Shown here piece after piece: positions 44,194-52,990 of a DNA stretch of 64,000 nucleotides (the first letter of the stretch is position 1; every line of letters starts with the position of its first letter). The notes beneath the pieces were generated by a model, which had not been told where the DNA came from, did not search any database, and was given only the letters and a program-made list of their open reading frames with translations. The position numbers were made by a program, and so were the translations under genes. This DNA comes from an uncultured Prevotellaceae bacterium (GTDB lineage: Bacteria; Bacteroidota; Bacteroidia; Bacteroidales; Muribaculaceae), in assembly GCA_900316835.1 (NCBI GenBank), contig ONEL01000008.1, positions 18,588-82,587 on the forward strand, written 5' to 3'.

Positions 44194-45714
44194 TTACTGG
44201 TGCTGGGGGCGAAGTAGGTCGTTGACTGTCTTGACGGGATTGAAGGTGCTGATGGGAACCTCAACAAACACCGTGTTCCAGTCGCTCATTGAGCCGTTCC
44301 ACAAGCCAGGACGCTCAAGAGCTTTGATTTCTACACCTGCTGTCGACTTAATCGAGATAAGACCTGTCTCAGCATCGACATATTTCTTGAGGTCAAACTT
44401 GTTACCCTTGTAGTCCCTTAGGTAGCACACCAGGTCTACTGGGTTGAAATGGGTGCCACTCTTCATCATCTCTACGGCAGCCGGGTCGTTCTCGTCGATT
44501 TGGGCTGCTTCAAGGATTTGAGGTGAGTAGCTTCCATCGGAGTTATAGGCAAGGTAGGGACCTCCACCAGGTTCTCCCTCGTTGAGCACCATTCCGCACA
44601 CCCTGATTGGGCGATTGAGCTTGTTGCGCAGATACTCTGCTAGTTGCTCGTCGGTCATTGATGCTGTAGCCTCATTGTGGGTGCACAAGCGGTTTTCCAC
44701 AAAGCCCAGCATGCGCAGGAGCTCGTCTTTGCTTGCTCCCTTGTCTAGAACCTTAAGGTTCTGGGCTATCTTGTGCTGAACGTCAATGAGGTAGCCTGCC
44801 AGTGCTTTCTTGTAGCGAATGGTGCTGTTGCGCAGTCGCATGGGTACCACATTGTCGATGTTCTTGATGAAGACAACCTGGGCATCGCGCTCGTTAAGAT
44901 TCTCGATTAGTGCACCATGGCCGGCTGGACGGAACAGTAAGTCTCCATTCTCGGTGCGGTAGAGGGTATCATCGATATTAACAGCAACGGTGTCGGTCGA
45001 GGGTTTTTGCTCGCTCATCGTTACTTTATATTTTACTCCCCACACCATTTCCATGATTGGTAACCGCGATTTAAGAAGTTTCTCAAATTCATTGCGATGC
45101 TCGGCCGACACGGTGAAGTGAAGATTCACTATGCGATGTGAGTCGCAAGCATACTGTGCGCCTTCCTCTAGATGTTCCTCTAGGGGGGTGTGAACTCCAC
45201 CACCTGCAGCCTTGTGGAACTTGAGCAATGCTTTGGGTAAGAAACCATAGTTCAAACCTTCGGGCTCAAGCATAGCCTTTACAACGTCGACATGTCGTCC
45301 ATTACTGATTAGTTCAGCGATGCTTGCATTATAGCATTTTTCACATGCTTTGTTCAGGGCAGGGTAAAATGCAAAGTGACCAATGTTGTCAAAGTACTGC
45401 TTCTCAAAGTCGCTCTCGGGAGATGTGCGACCCGAGTTGGCAAAGGCAAACATGTTCTTGAACATGCGGCTGGCAGCCCCCGAAGCGGGTACAAATTTCT
45501 CTATTGTCACTCCCTGCTGTTGCGATTCTCGCCACAGCTTTACATAGCGGTTTATCTCTTTGTCATTAAGGCGCATGATGCCATCGCCCACTGTGGCAAC
45601 GGCATGGATGCGCAGGCGTGGAAAACCTTTCTTGAAGCGTTCCACTTGCGATTCAATCTCGCTAGCACTAATGCCTTTTTTTTCAATTTGTTGCAGGTCG
45701 GTAGAGGTTAACAT
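44194..45714 (-). CDS. DUF4301 family protein
   Basis: The 506-residue protein matches the Bacteroidota DUF4301 family, recognised by its start (LQQIEKKGISASEIESQVE then FKKGFPRLRI), VPASGAASRMFKNMFAF, GRHVDVVKAMLEPEGLNYGFLPKAL and the C-terminal GGGPYLAYNSDG. It is cytoplasmic with no signal. Its function is not known; the ASGAASRMFK segment and PAGHGALIENLN recall nucleotidyltransferase-like sugar-1-phosphate enzymes, but I cannot support that further. It faces relA divergently. Confidence 0.85.
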   Translation of the reverse strand: MLTSTDLQQIEKKGISASEIESQVERFKKGFPRLRIHAVATVGDGIMRLNDKEINRYVKLWRESQQQGVTIEKFVPASGAASRMFKNMFAFANSGRTSPESDFEKQYFDNIGHFAFYPALNKACEKCYNASIAELISNGRHVDVVKAMLEPEGLNYGFLPKALLKFHKAAGGGVHTPLEEHLEEGAQYACDSHRIVNLHFTVSAEHRNEFEKLLKSRLPIMEMVWGVKYKVTMSEQKPSTDTVAVNIDDTLYRTENGDLLFRPAGHGALIENLNERDAQVVFIKNIDNVVPMRLRNSTIRYKKALAGYLIDVQHKIAQNLKVLDKGASKDELLRMLGFVENRLCTHNEATASMTDEQLAEYLRNKLNRPIRVCGMVLNEGEPGGGPYLAYNSDGSYSPQILEAAQIDENDPAAVEMMKSGTHFNPVDLVCYLRDYKGNKFDLKKYVDAETGLISIKSTAGVEIKALERPGLWNGSMSDWNTVFVEVPISTFNPVKTVNDLLRPQHQ

Positions 45715-45783
45715 GGCGTAATAATTTTTATTAACAAGAAGCTAATATTTTACTTTTAATTTGTAAAGTTACAAATAAAAAAT

Positions 45784-45791
45784 TAATTTTG
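45784..45791 (+). promoter_or_regulatory. Candidate -7 element of the RSH gene
   Basis: TAATTTTG, 29 bp before the ATG at 45821. The -33 box is not clear. Confidence 0.45.
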
Positions 45792-45820
45792 AATGATTTT
45801 TTAGGCAAAAGATTGAAAAA

Positions 45821-48037
45821 ATGACTCAAATGGCGTTTTTTAATGATAACGAGCGTGATTATGTGCTGGCGGTGGTCAGGAAGCTATGGAAGAGCTTTCG
45901 TAGGCAGATTTCCATTGAGCACATTCACAAGCTCGACAAGATAATTCGCGGTGGTGTTATTGAGCAAGTTTACAAGCGGGATAAATATGGTTTCAATCCA
46001 GTAGTGAGAACGCTGCACACAGCCGAATTGCTACATGACAATATTGCTGCCGATGTTAGTATGACAACGGCTGTGCTTATCTACAACCTGTGCCGTAGCG
46101 GATATATAACCGAGCAACAGGTAGAACAGAACTTTGGCGATGATGTGTCTAAGCTGGTGCATGGTCTCATTAAGATTTCACAACTTTATAAGAAGCAGGC
46201 TGCTGTCGAGGATGAGAACTTTAGAAAGTTGTTAGTGACTTTTGCCGAGGACTTGATGGTGGTGATTATCATGATTATAGACCGATTGGGGCTCATGAGA
46301 GGTATCAACAGCGATAGCGACGAGAAGTTTGTGCGGGATATCTCACTTGAATCGCGATATCTTTATGCGCCGTTGGCACACAAGCTGGGATTGTATCAAG
46401 TGAAATCGGAGCTGGAAGACTTGTCGTTAAAATATCTACAGCCCGATGTCTATCGCAAGATTGCATTGCGACTTAGCGAGACTAAACAACGTCGCAACAA
46501 GTATATCGACGACTTTATCAAGCCCATCAAGCTCATGCTCGACAAGGAAGGCATTAAATGCCATGTGAAGGGGCGTACTAAGACCATCAATTCCATCTGG
46601 AACAAAATGAAGACTAAGAAGGTGGACATGAGCGACATGTACGACTTGTTTGCTATACGTGTTATCATCGACACTCCTGTAGCTCTCGAAAAGCGCGACT
46701 GCTGGGTGGTTTACTCGCTGGTGGGAGATATTTATCAGGCTAATCCTTCGCGACTGCGCGACTGGATAACTATGCCCAAGAGCAATGGATATGAATCGTT
46801 GCATGGCACTTTTAAGGGACCACAAGACAAGTGGGTGGAGGTGCAAATTCGTAGCGAGAGAATGGATGAAGTGGCTGAACGGGGTCTAGCCGCACACTGG
46901 CTATATAAAGGCGTGAAAGCCGACGCGGGTATCGACCGATGGATGAACAATGTGCGTGAGGTTCTTGAAGAAGGACACAAAAACCGCATGGATCTCATCC
47001 GTAACATGCACATGAATCTATATGATGAGGAAGTCTTTGTCTTCACTCCCCGTGGCGATGTGTTCCAGCTTCCTAAAGGTGCTACAATTCTTGACTTCGC
47101 TTTCCGTATCCACTCTAAGGTGGGGTGTCGTTGCACGGGAGGAAAGGTCGATGGCAAGAATCAGAAGATTAACTACAAGTTGCGCAGTGGCGACACGGTG
47201 GAAATTCTCACATCCTCAACTCAGGTGCCGCGACTCGACTGGTTAGGATTTGTGGTTACAAGCAAAGCACGAAACAAAATCAAGCAGGCTATCAACGAAG
47301 CTCATACTAAGAAAGCCGACATGGGGCGGGAAATCGTGCAACGACGCTTCAAGAACCGCAAGATTGAAATTGATGCAGCCACCATGAGCCGGTTCATCAC
47401 AAAGAAAGGTTATAAGACTATCACTGATTTCTTTGTCGCCATAGAGGAAGAGAAAATTGAGATAGGCACGCTGGTGGAGGAATACCTCGATTTCCTGGCT
47501 AAAACGCAAGAGTCAGCTAAACCACATGAGACTGCACAAAACTTTATACTGCAGCAGCGTGAGAGCGACGACAATAAGAGCGACGACGATATTCTTGTCA
47601 TTGGTAATAATGTGAAGGGTATAAACTACAAGCTTTCGAGGTGTTGTAACCCCATCTATGGCGATCCCATTGTGGGATTTATTGCAAGCGATGGAGCTAT
47701 TAAAGTTCACCGTCGTGACTGTGGCAACATCAAGCACCTGCTCGCGAAGTATCCTTATCGCATCATCCGCTCACAGTGGAGTGGAAAAATAGGCAAGCAG
47801 TTTGCTGCTACTCTCAAGGTTGTGGGTAACGATGACATTGGTATTGTGGCTAACATCACTTCTCTCATCAATAAAGAAGGTGACACAATGTTGCGCAGTG
47901 TTTCTATCAATAGCACGGGAAGCCTGTTTGAGGGCTACTTGGTAATAGGCATCAATAGCCTTGATAGTCTTGACCAGCTAATCAAGAAAATCAAGAATCT
48001 CAAGGGGGTTAAAGATGTTCAGCGAGCAACGCACTAA
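45821..48037 (+). CDS. relA: RelA/SpoT homologue, probably (p)ppGpp synthetase only
   Basis: The 738-residue protein has the RSH layout: degenerate HD region (about 40-180), synthetase domain (about 230-360, with FAIRVIID, MPKSNGYESLHGTFKG and GLAAHWLYKG), TGS domain (VFVFTPRGDVFQLPKGATIL, about 400-465), helical part, zinc-finger-like segment (SRCCNPIYGDPIVGFI) and C-terminal ACT domain. In the hydrolase part the diagnostic HD pair (LLHD.ED in active enzymes) reads LIYNLC (86-91), and DRLGLMRG replaces DRLHNMRT, so hydrolysis is probably lost. The synthetase loop reads RLRDWI, closer to the RxKD form of bifunctional enzymes than the ExDD of classic RelA. Confidence 0.88.
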   Translation: MTQMAFFNDNERDYVLAVVRKLWKSFRRQISIEHIHKLDKIIRGGVIEQVYKRDKYGFNPVVRTLHTAELLHDNIAADVSMTTAVLIYNLCRSGYITEQQVEQNFGDDVSKLVHGLIKISQLYKKQAAVEDENFRKLLVTFAEDLMVVIIMIIDRLGLMRGINSDSDEKFVRDISLESRYLYAPLAHKLGLYQVKSELEDLSLKYLQPDVYRKIALRLSETKQRRNKYIDDFIKPIKLMLDKEGIKCHVKGRTKTINSIWNKMKTKKVDMSDMYDLFAIRVIIDTPVALEKRDCWVVYSLVGDIYQANPSRLRDWITMPKSNGYESLHGTFKGPQDKWVEVQIRSERMDEVAERGLAAHWLYKGVKADAGIDRWMNNVREVLEEGHKNRMDLIRNMHMNLYDEEVFVFTPRGDVFQLPKGATILDFAFRIHSKVGCRCTGGKVDGKNQKINYKLRSGDTVEILTSSTQVPRLDWLGFVVTSKARNKIKQAINEAHTKKADMGREIVQRRFKNRKIEIDAATMSRFITKKGYKTITDFFVAIEEEKIEIGTLVEEYLDFLAKTQESAKPHETAQNFILQQRESDDNKSDDDILVIGNNVKGINYKLSRCCNPIYGDPIVGFIASDGAIKVHRRDCGNIKHLLAKYPYRIIRSQWSGKIGKQFAATLKVVGNDDIGIVANITSLINKEGDTMLRSVSINSTGSLFEGYLVIGINSLDSLDQLIKKIKNLKGVKDVQRATH

Positions 48038-48061
48038 ATCACTATGTATGAATTGCCTTAT

Positions 48062-48078
48062 TATCACCTTAGGTGATA
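48062..48078 (+). terminator. Hairpin after relA, also overlapping the next promoter
   Basis: TATCACC and GGTGATA flank a 3-base centre and are followed by a T-rich run. It could terminate relA or be an operator, because it falls at the -33 position of the next promoter (-7 box TATTTTTG at 48093-48100). Confidence 0.5.
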
Positions 48079-48092
48079 TGATTATTTTTTGC

Positions 48093-48100
48093 TATTTTTG
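48093..48100 (+). promoter_or_regulatory. -7 element of the flavoprotein-alkD-transporter operon
   Basis: TATTTTTG lies 33 bp before the ATG at 48133 and 15 bp after the palindrome at 48062-48078. Confidence 0.55.
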
Positions 48101-48132
48101 TAACCAAATTTTTTAGATTTATTTCTAGTTAT

Positions 48133-48747
48133 ATGGCTAAAGTTTTGTTAATCAATGGTTCACCACGCAAGCAGGGGAATACCTTTATAGCACTGAGCGA
48201 GGTGGCTAAAACACTCAATGAGCAGGGCATCGAGACCGAAATTGAATGGGTTGGGACAAAGCCCGTGAGAGGATGCATTGCTTGCAACACGTGCAAGCAA
48301 GCAGGCAACGGCAAGTGTGTCTTCGACGACGATATTTGCAACAAAATCATTGAGAAAATAAATAATAGCGATGCGCTGGTCGTTGGGGCTCCAGTCTACT
48401 ATGGAGTGCCGCCGGGACAGACTCTTGCTTTAATTCAGCGAGCTTTCTACGCCGGGGCTAAAGTCGACAACAAACCCGCGGCGGCTATCACCGTGTGCCG
48501 GCGTGGGGGAGCCACAGCGGCTTTTCAAACATTGCAGATGCCTTTCCAAATGGTAAACATGCCACTTGCAACATCGCAATATTGGAATATTGTTTATGGA
48601 ATGATGCCTGGTGATGCGTCGCTCGACACCGAGGGGCTGCAGACCATGCGTCAGCTGGCTCGCAACATGGCTTGGATGCTCAAGGGCATGAATCCTGCTA
48701 ATCCTCCCGAGCAAGAGCCATGGCAGGGCATGCACTTTATAAGATGA
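48133..48747 (+). CDS. NADPH-dependent FMN reductase/iron-sulfur flavoprotein-like
   Basis: The 204-residue flavodoxin-fold protein has the FMN phosphate loop NGSPRKQGNT (about 8-17) and a CIACNTCKQAGNGKC segment (about 48-62) typical of the flavodoxin/NAD(P)H-dependent oxidoreductase and iron-sulfur flavoprotein group, then APVYYGVPPGQTLALIQR. Such proteins move electrons from NAD(P)H to small acceptors. The stop overlaps the next start by ATGA, so this is the first gene of a three-gene coupled operon. Substrate unknown. Confidence 0.85.
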   Translation: MAKVLLINGSPRKQGNTFIALSEVAKTLNEQGIETEIEWVGTKPVRGCIACNTCKQAGNGKCVFDDDICNKIIEKINNSDALVVGAPVYYGVPPGQTLALIQRAFYAGAKVDNKPAAAITVCRRGGATAAFQTLQMPFQMVNMPLATSQYWNIVYGMMPGDASLDTEGLQTMRQLARNMAWMLKGMNPANPPEQEPWQGMHFIR

Positions 48748-49508
48748 CAACTCTCGACAACGCTCAGGCTGTGGTTGAACACATGACAGGGCTTGGCAAC
48801 GCTGTCCAAGCCCGGCACTTGATGCGATTTTTCAAGACTGGCCCCGGAGATTATGGCTACGGCGACAAGTTCTTGGGACTCACTGTGCCTGAAACGCGTG
48901 CTGTGGTGTCAAAGTGCAAGCGGTTAGAGTTGACTGAGATAGCTAAATTATTGCATTCGCCATGGCACGAAGTGAGGCTGTGTGGCTTGATTGTGCTTGT
49001 AGAGCAGTTTGCCATGTGGTCTGGAACCAAGCTTATTGACAATGCTCAAGCGGTTTCTAAACGTGACGAAATCGTTGATTTTTACTTGACACATACCACG
49101 GGTATTAATAATTGGGACCTTGTCGACCTTTCGGTTTATAAAATTCTAGGCAAGTGGTTATTGTTGCCGTCTAAATATAGCAACGAGCGTAAGCTTGAAA
49201 TCATTGATGGTCTTGCCGCTAGCGTCAACATGTGGGAGCAACGCATGAGCGTGGTGTGCACCATGGAACCTTTGAAACATGGCGACCCATTCTATACTTT
49301 GCGCTATGCCCGGTGGCACCTGCATCACCCGCATGACTTGATGCACAAGGCGGTGGGGTGGCTATTGCGCGAAATGGGTAAGCGTGTGAGCATGGACTTG
49401 TTGCGGCAATTCCTGGCGAAGCACTATCGCGAGATGCCACGCACAGCATTGCGATATGCTATAGAAAAAATGCCTATTGAAGAACGTAAACAATGGATGG
49501 CAAAATGA
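48744..49508 (+). CDS. DNA alkylation repair protein (AlkD-like)
   Basis: The 254-residue product is a HEAT-repeat-like alpha-solenoid of the AlkD/DNA_alkylation family: AVQARHLMRFFKTGPGDYGYGDKFLG near the start, WHEVRLCGLIVLVEQFA and NWDLVDLSVYKILG. AlkD glycosylases remove 3- and 7-alkylated purines. The start at 48744 overlaps the previous stop and is preferred to the in-frame start 24 bp upstream. Its own stop overlaps the following transporter ATG. Confidence 0.9.
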   Translation: MTTLDNAQAVVEHMTGLGNAVQARHLMRFFKTGPGDYGYGDKFLGLTVPETRAVVSKCKRLELTEIAKLLHSPWHEVRLCGLIVLVEQFAMWSGTKLIDNAQAVSKRDEIVDFYLTHTTGINNWDLVDLSVYKILGKWLLLPSKYSNERKLEIIDGLAASVNMWEQRMSVVCTMEPLKHGDPFYTLRYARWHLHHPHDLMHKAVGWLLREMGKRVSMDLLRQFLAKHYREMPRTALRYAIEKMPIEERKQWMAK

Positions 49509-50389
49509 AATTAAACAAGAATAATACCGCATGGTTTCATGTGCTGGCTATCGTAGTTATTTTAGCCTGGGGAGTGTCGTTCCCGTTTACTAAAATCCTG
49601 CTCAATGCAGGCATCACGCCTACCGAGATATTTGTGTATCGCTCGGCTATGGCCTACGTGGGATTGCTCATTTTCTCTCGCTTTAAAATTAAAGTGTGGG
49701 GGTGGAAGGATGAATTGCTGGCGGTGCTGTGCGGACTCACCGGTGGCGCCATGTATTTTATTTTGCAAAACGAGGCTCTCAAGCTCACTTTGCTTAGCGA
49801 TGTGGTGGTGGTAGTGGCCATTAACCCTCTTCTCACTACCATTCTTGCCGCCATTTTTCTTAAGGAGGAGCATTTCTCATTCAAAATATTGTTGGGGTCG
49901 GCACTGGCATTTGCCGGTGTGGCTGTCGTGACTTTCCAAAACGGCTTTGAATGGGGCGACGGCCTGATGGGCAATGTGCTGGCGTTTCTTGCCGCATTGT
50001 CATGGGCGGTGTATAGTGTGTTGCTCAAGAGGATGCAAGGGCGTTTCAGTACCCTTGATATCACCCGCAAGGTGATGATCTATGGCATGATGTGTGCCAT
50101 TCCTCTAATGTTTTTTGAGCCTATGTCGCCTTTTTCAACCATTCTTCGACCCGACCTGCTCTCTAACCTGCTGTTCCTCGCGCTGGTGTGCTCAATGGCG
50201 GCATTCTTCTTGTGGAACGTTGTTATAAAAAAGATTGGCACTATCAAGGCTAGTAATTACCTGTATCTTGACCCTGTGGTCTCAATAGTGGCAGGCGTGA
50301 TATTGATTCAAGAGCCTGTTGGGCTGGTGGCGATGTTGGGGTGTGCGCTAGTGCTTTTGGGGGTAATTATAGTGGAGAAATCAAACTGA
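49505..50389 (+). CDS. EamA/DMT-family transporter
   Basis: The 294-residue product (start at 49505, overlapping the alkD stop by ATGA) has ten hydrophobic helices in two EamA repeats: WGVSFPFTKILLNAGITPTE and ALSWAVYSVLLKRM, and ends VAMLGCALVLLGVIIVEKSN. Substrate cannot be inferred. It ends the coupled flavoprotein-alkD-transporter operon. It is different in sequence from the DMT protein at 32472. Confidence 0.9.
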   Translation: MKLNKNNTAWFHVLAIVVILAWGVSFPFTKILLNAGITPTEIFVYRSAMAYVGLLIFSRFKIKVWGWKDELLAVLCGLTGGAMYFILQNEALKLTLLSDVVVVVAINPLLTTILAAIFLKEEHFSFKILLGSALAFAGVAVVTFQNGFEWGDGLMGNVLAFLAALSWAVYSVLLKRMQGRFSTLDITRKVMIYGMMCAIPLMFFEPMSPFSTILRPDLLSNLLFLALVCSMAAFFLWNVVIKKIGTIKASNYLYLDPVVSIVAGVILIQEPVGLVAMLGCALVLLGVIIVEKSN

Positions 50390-50415
50390 TGATAACAAAC
50401 TAATGAAAACTAATA

Positions 50416-50961
50416 ATGATTGACAAAATTTTGAAATTCAACAAGGAGTTTGTGGCTCGCAAGGGGTACGAACAGTATGTAACCGATAAGTACCCCGACA
50501 AGAAGCTTGCCGTGCTCAGTTGCATGGACACGCGTCTAACAGAGTTGTTGCCAGCTGCCTTAGGACTCAAAAATGGTGATGCCAAGATTATAAAAAATGC
50601 GGGAGGCTTAATAATGGCGCCATTCGATAGCGCCATGCGCTCGTTGCTTGTGGCTGTATATGAACTGGGCGTGATGGAAATAATGGTTGTGGCACACACC
50701 AGTTGTGGCGCTTGCCATATGTCGTTTAGAGAGTTTGAACATCACATGCTCGACCGTGGCATTACCGTGCACACTCTCAACACCATTAAGCACAGTGGCA
50801 TCGACCTTGACCACTGGCTCGAAGGCTTCCACGACCCCGAGCAGTCGGTCATAAACACCGTTGCGACTATCAAGAATCACCCGTTGTTGCCAACCGACAT
50901 TGTTGTGCGTGGGTTCATCATCGATTCTGAAACTGGCGCTTTGAGAGAAATTGCGGGTTGA
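50416..50961 (+). CDS. Beta-carbonic anhydrase
   Basis: The 181-residue protein has the beta-carbonic anhydrase zinc ligands: Cys and the Asp-Arg dyad in LSCMDTRL (about 34-41), His and Cys in VAHTSCGACHM (about 92-102). It interconverts carbon dioxide and bicarbonate in the cytoplasm. It belongs to the shorter clade common in anaerobes and Gram-positives. It follows the transporter by 26 bp and may be in the same transcript. Confidence 0.93.
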   Translation: MIDKILKFNKEFVARKGYEQYVTDKYPDKKLAVLSCMDTRLTELLPAALGLKNGDAKIIKNAGGLIMAPFDSAMRSLLVAVYELGVMEIMVVAHTSCGACHMSFREFEHHMLDRGITVHTLNTIKHSGIDLDHWLEGFHDPEQSVINTVATIKNHPLLPTDIVVRGFIIDSETGALREIAG

Positions 50962-51131
50962 GGGCTAAAACTTGGGCTAAAACTATCATTTTTGCGATAT
51001 TTTTATATTGAAAAAATTTGGAAAACACCTTTTTTTTGCTTGTGAACAAAAAAAAATAGCTTTATTGCTTGCATAATTCATTTTTTTACTAATTTCGCAC
51101 GCAGAAATATGTTCAACGAAAAAAATAAACT

Positions 51132-51695
51132 ATGATCTACAAGTTTCTGATAGGTTCGGAAGAAGCCGGAAATTTTAAACTGGAAATTGCCATTGATAGT
51201 TCTGACACGTTCTTGCGACTGCGCAACACTATTCTTGATGCAGCCGGATATGACAAGAACCAGATGGACTCGTTTATAATTTGTGACGAAGAGTGGAACA
51301 AAGACAAGGAAGTCACTTATTATGACATGGATACCGACGCCGATGAGGACGTATGGATAATGGAGGATACTCCTCTCGACGAACTCATTGACGAGGAAGG
51401 ACAGAAGCTAAAGTTTGTTTTTGACTACATGAGCGACCGTTATTTCTTTATGGTGCTAAAGGAAACAGTTCCAGGCAAGAGCATGCACGACCCCTTGTGC
51501 CAGCGCAAGGAAGGAAAAGCTCCACAGGAAACTCTCGCCGTCGAACCTGTTGCACCAATAAGTCAAGTGAAAATCGACGACACTATCGAGGAACTTGACG
51601 CCGAGTTCTATGGGGAAAATGAATTTAACGAGGAAGAACTTGCCGAGCTCAACGATGAGTTTGAGAAAGAACAGGGAGGAGAAGAAGATTTGTAG
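51132..51695 (+). CDS. Plasmid pRiA4b ORF-3-like protein
   Basis: The 187-residue acidic protein matches the pRiA4b ORF-3/IS1096 TnpR-passenger fold in residues 1-115: FLIGSEEAGNFKLEIAIDSS, FLRLRNTILDAAGYD and LKFVFDYMSDRYFFMVLKE. The C-terminal 60 residues are strongly acidic and low in complexity (EELDAEFYGENEFNEEELAE). It is a soluble protein of unknown role that is widespread on bacterial chromosomes and not evidence of a plasmid. A bidirectional terminator separates it from galM. Confidence 0.85.
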   Translation: MIYKFLIGSEEAGNFKLEIAIDSSDTFLRLRNTILDAAGYDKNQMDSFIICDEEWNKDKEVTYYDMDTDADEDVWIMEDTPLDELIDEEGQKLKFVFDYMSDRYFFMVLKETVPGKSMHDPLCQRKEGKAPQETLAVEPVAPISQVKIDDTIEELDAEFYGENEFNEEELAELNDEFEKEQGGEEDL

Positions 51696-51720
51696 GCTCC
51701 ACGTCTTCTTTTAATAACAT

Positions 51721-51755
51721 AAAACCTTGTGCAACATCTAGCTGCACAAGGTTTT
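51721..51755. terminator. Bidirectional terminator between convergent genes
   Basis: A perfect 13-bp stem (AAAACCTTGTGCA at 51721-51733 with TGCACAAGGTTTT at 51743-51755) gives an A run on one side and a T run on the other. It ends the pRiA4b-like gene and galM from opposite directions. Confidence 0.9.
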
Positions 51756-51786
51756 CTTATTTTTAAAAAATAATAATTGTTGCTTA

Positions 51787-52854
51787 TTATTTCTCCACGC
51801 TAAACTTGTAGATGGTGCGAGTGCTATAGGTCTCACCTGGGCGAAGCACGCACGATGGGTACTCAGGGCAGTTTGGAGTGTTGGGGTAGTGCTGAGTCTC
51901 AAAAGCTACAGCCGAGCGAGCCGGATATCCTATGCCGAATTTTCCTTTCAGGTTCTCGTCAAGGAAGTTGCCGGTGTACATTTGCGCTGCGGGCTCAGTG
52001 GTGAAGACCTCCATCACAATACCTGTCACTGGCGACATCGCGCTCAATGCCACCTTGCTCAAGTCGCCAGGGTGATTTAGAGCGAAACTGTGGTCATAGC
52101 CATTTCCGTTCTTGAGCTGCTCATCATCGGCATTGATATCTTGCCCTATGGGCTTAGGGGTGCGGAAGTCAAAGGGGGTGCCTGTCACATCCATGAATGA
52201 ACCGTCGGTTATGAGGGTGGCATCGGCGGGAGTGATGCGGTCGGCATCAAACATTACCACATGGTTGTGGATGCTCGAAGCCAGGTCCCCATTCAGGTTG
52301 AAGTAAGAGTGATTTGTGAGATTTATAATTGTGGGCTTGTCGGTAGTGGCGCTATAGTCAATATCTATGGCATTGTCATCGGTGAGTGTGTAAACAACCT
52401 TAACATTGAGTGTGCCAGGGAAACCTTCGGTGCCATCGGGGTCAACAAGCGTCAGTTCCAGGCGGTTACCTTCTTGCTTGGCATCCCACACCTTCTTGTC
52501 ATAGCCTTTTAAGCCACCATGCAAGCAGTGACCGTTGTTGTTGATGGGGAGTGTGTATTCTACTCCATCGAGGGTGAAACAACCATTACCAATGCGGTTG
52601 CCGTATCTACCTATCAAAGCGCCGAAGTTTCCGTCGTCGGCAAGATAGTTCTCAATGCTGTCGTGACCAAGCACCACATCAGTGAGTTGTTCGTCACGGT
52701 CGGGGACAAGCAGTGTCACAATGCGTCCGCCATAATTGGTTATGCAAGCTTCAACGCCGTTGGCGTTTGTGAGCACATAGAGTTGCACAGGTTTTCCGTC
52801 AACTTGCGCCTTAAATTTCTCAGGGTCAAGCCCTGATTTTGTTTTCTGTGTCAT
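51787..52854 (-). CDS. galM: Galactose mutarotase (aldose 1-epimerase)
   Basis: The 355-residue product from the ATG at 52854 matches aldose 1-epimerases: YGGRIVTLLVPD, YGNRIGNGCFTLDG, GHCLHGG, ATTDKPTIINLTNHSYFNL with the catalytic histidine (about 170-190) and a glutamate region AVAFETQHYPNTPN near the C terminus. It interconverts alpha and beta anomers of galactose or glucose. The upstream in-frame extension of 101 codons is rejected: it is low in complexity, and a minus-strand CAAATGTA box (52890-52897) fits as the promoter inside it. Confidence 0.94.
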   Translation of the reverse strand: MTQKTKSGLDPEKFKAQVDGKPVQLYVLTNANGVEACITNYGGRIVTLLVPDRDEQLTDVVLGHDSIENYLADDGNFGALIGRYGNRIGNGCFTLDGVEYTLPINNNGHCLHGGLKGYDKKVWDAKQEGNRLELTLVDPDGTEGFPGTLNVKVVYTLTDDNAIDIDYSATTDKPTIINLTNHSYFNLNGDLASSIHNHVVMFDADRITPADATLITDGSFMDVTGTPFDFRTPKPIGQDINADDEQLKNGNGYDHSFALNHPGDLSKVALSAMSPVTGIVMEVFTTEPAAQMYTGNFLDENLKGKFGIGYPARSAVAFETQHYPNTPNCPEYPSCVLRPGETYSTRTIYKFSVEK

Positions 52855-52990
52855 TATTATTCTATTTTTATTATGTGTTTTTGCGTCTACAAATGTACAA
52901 AAAAAATATAAAAGTGAGCCACACATTTGTTTATTATATGAAAAATAGCGAATTTTGCATGATAATTTCATCAACAAATATTGTTTCGAT

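Noticed and set aside
51132..51695. Plasmid or transposon origin for the pRiA4b-like gene
   Set aside because: The family name is historical. No transposase, inverted repeats or composition change accompany it.
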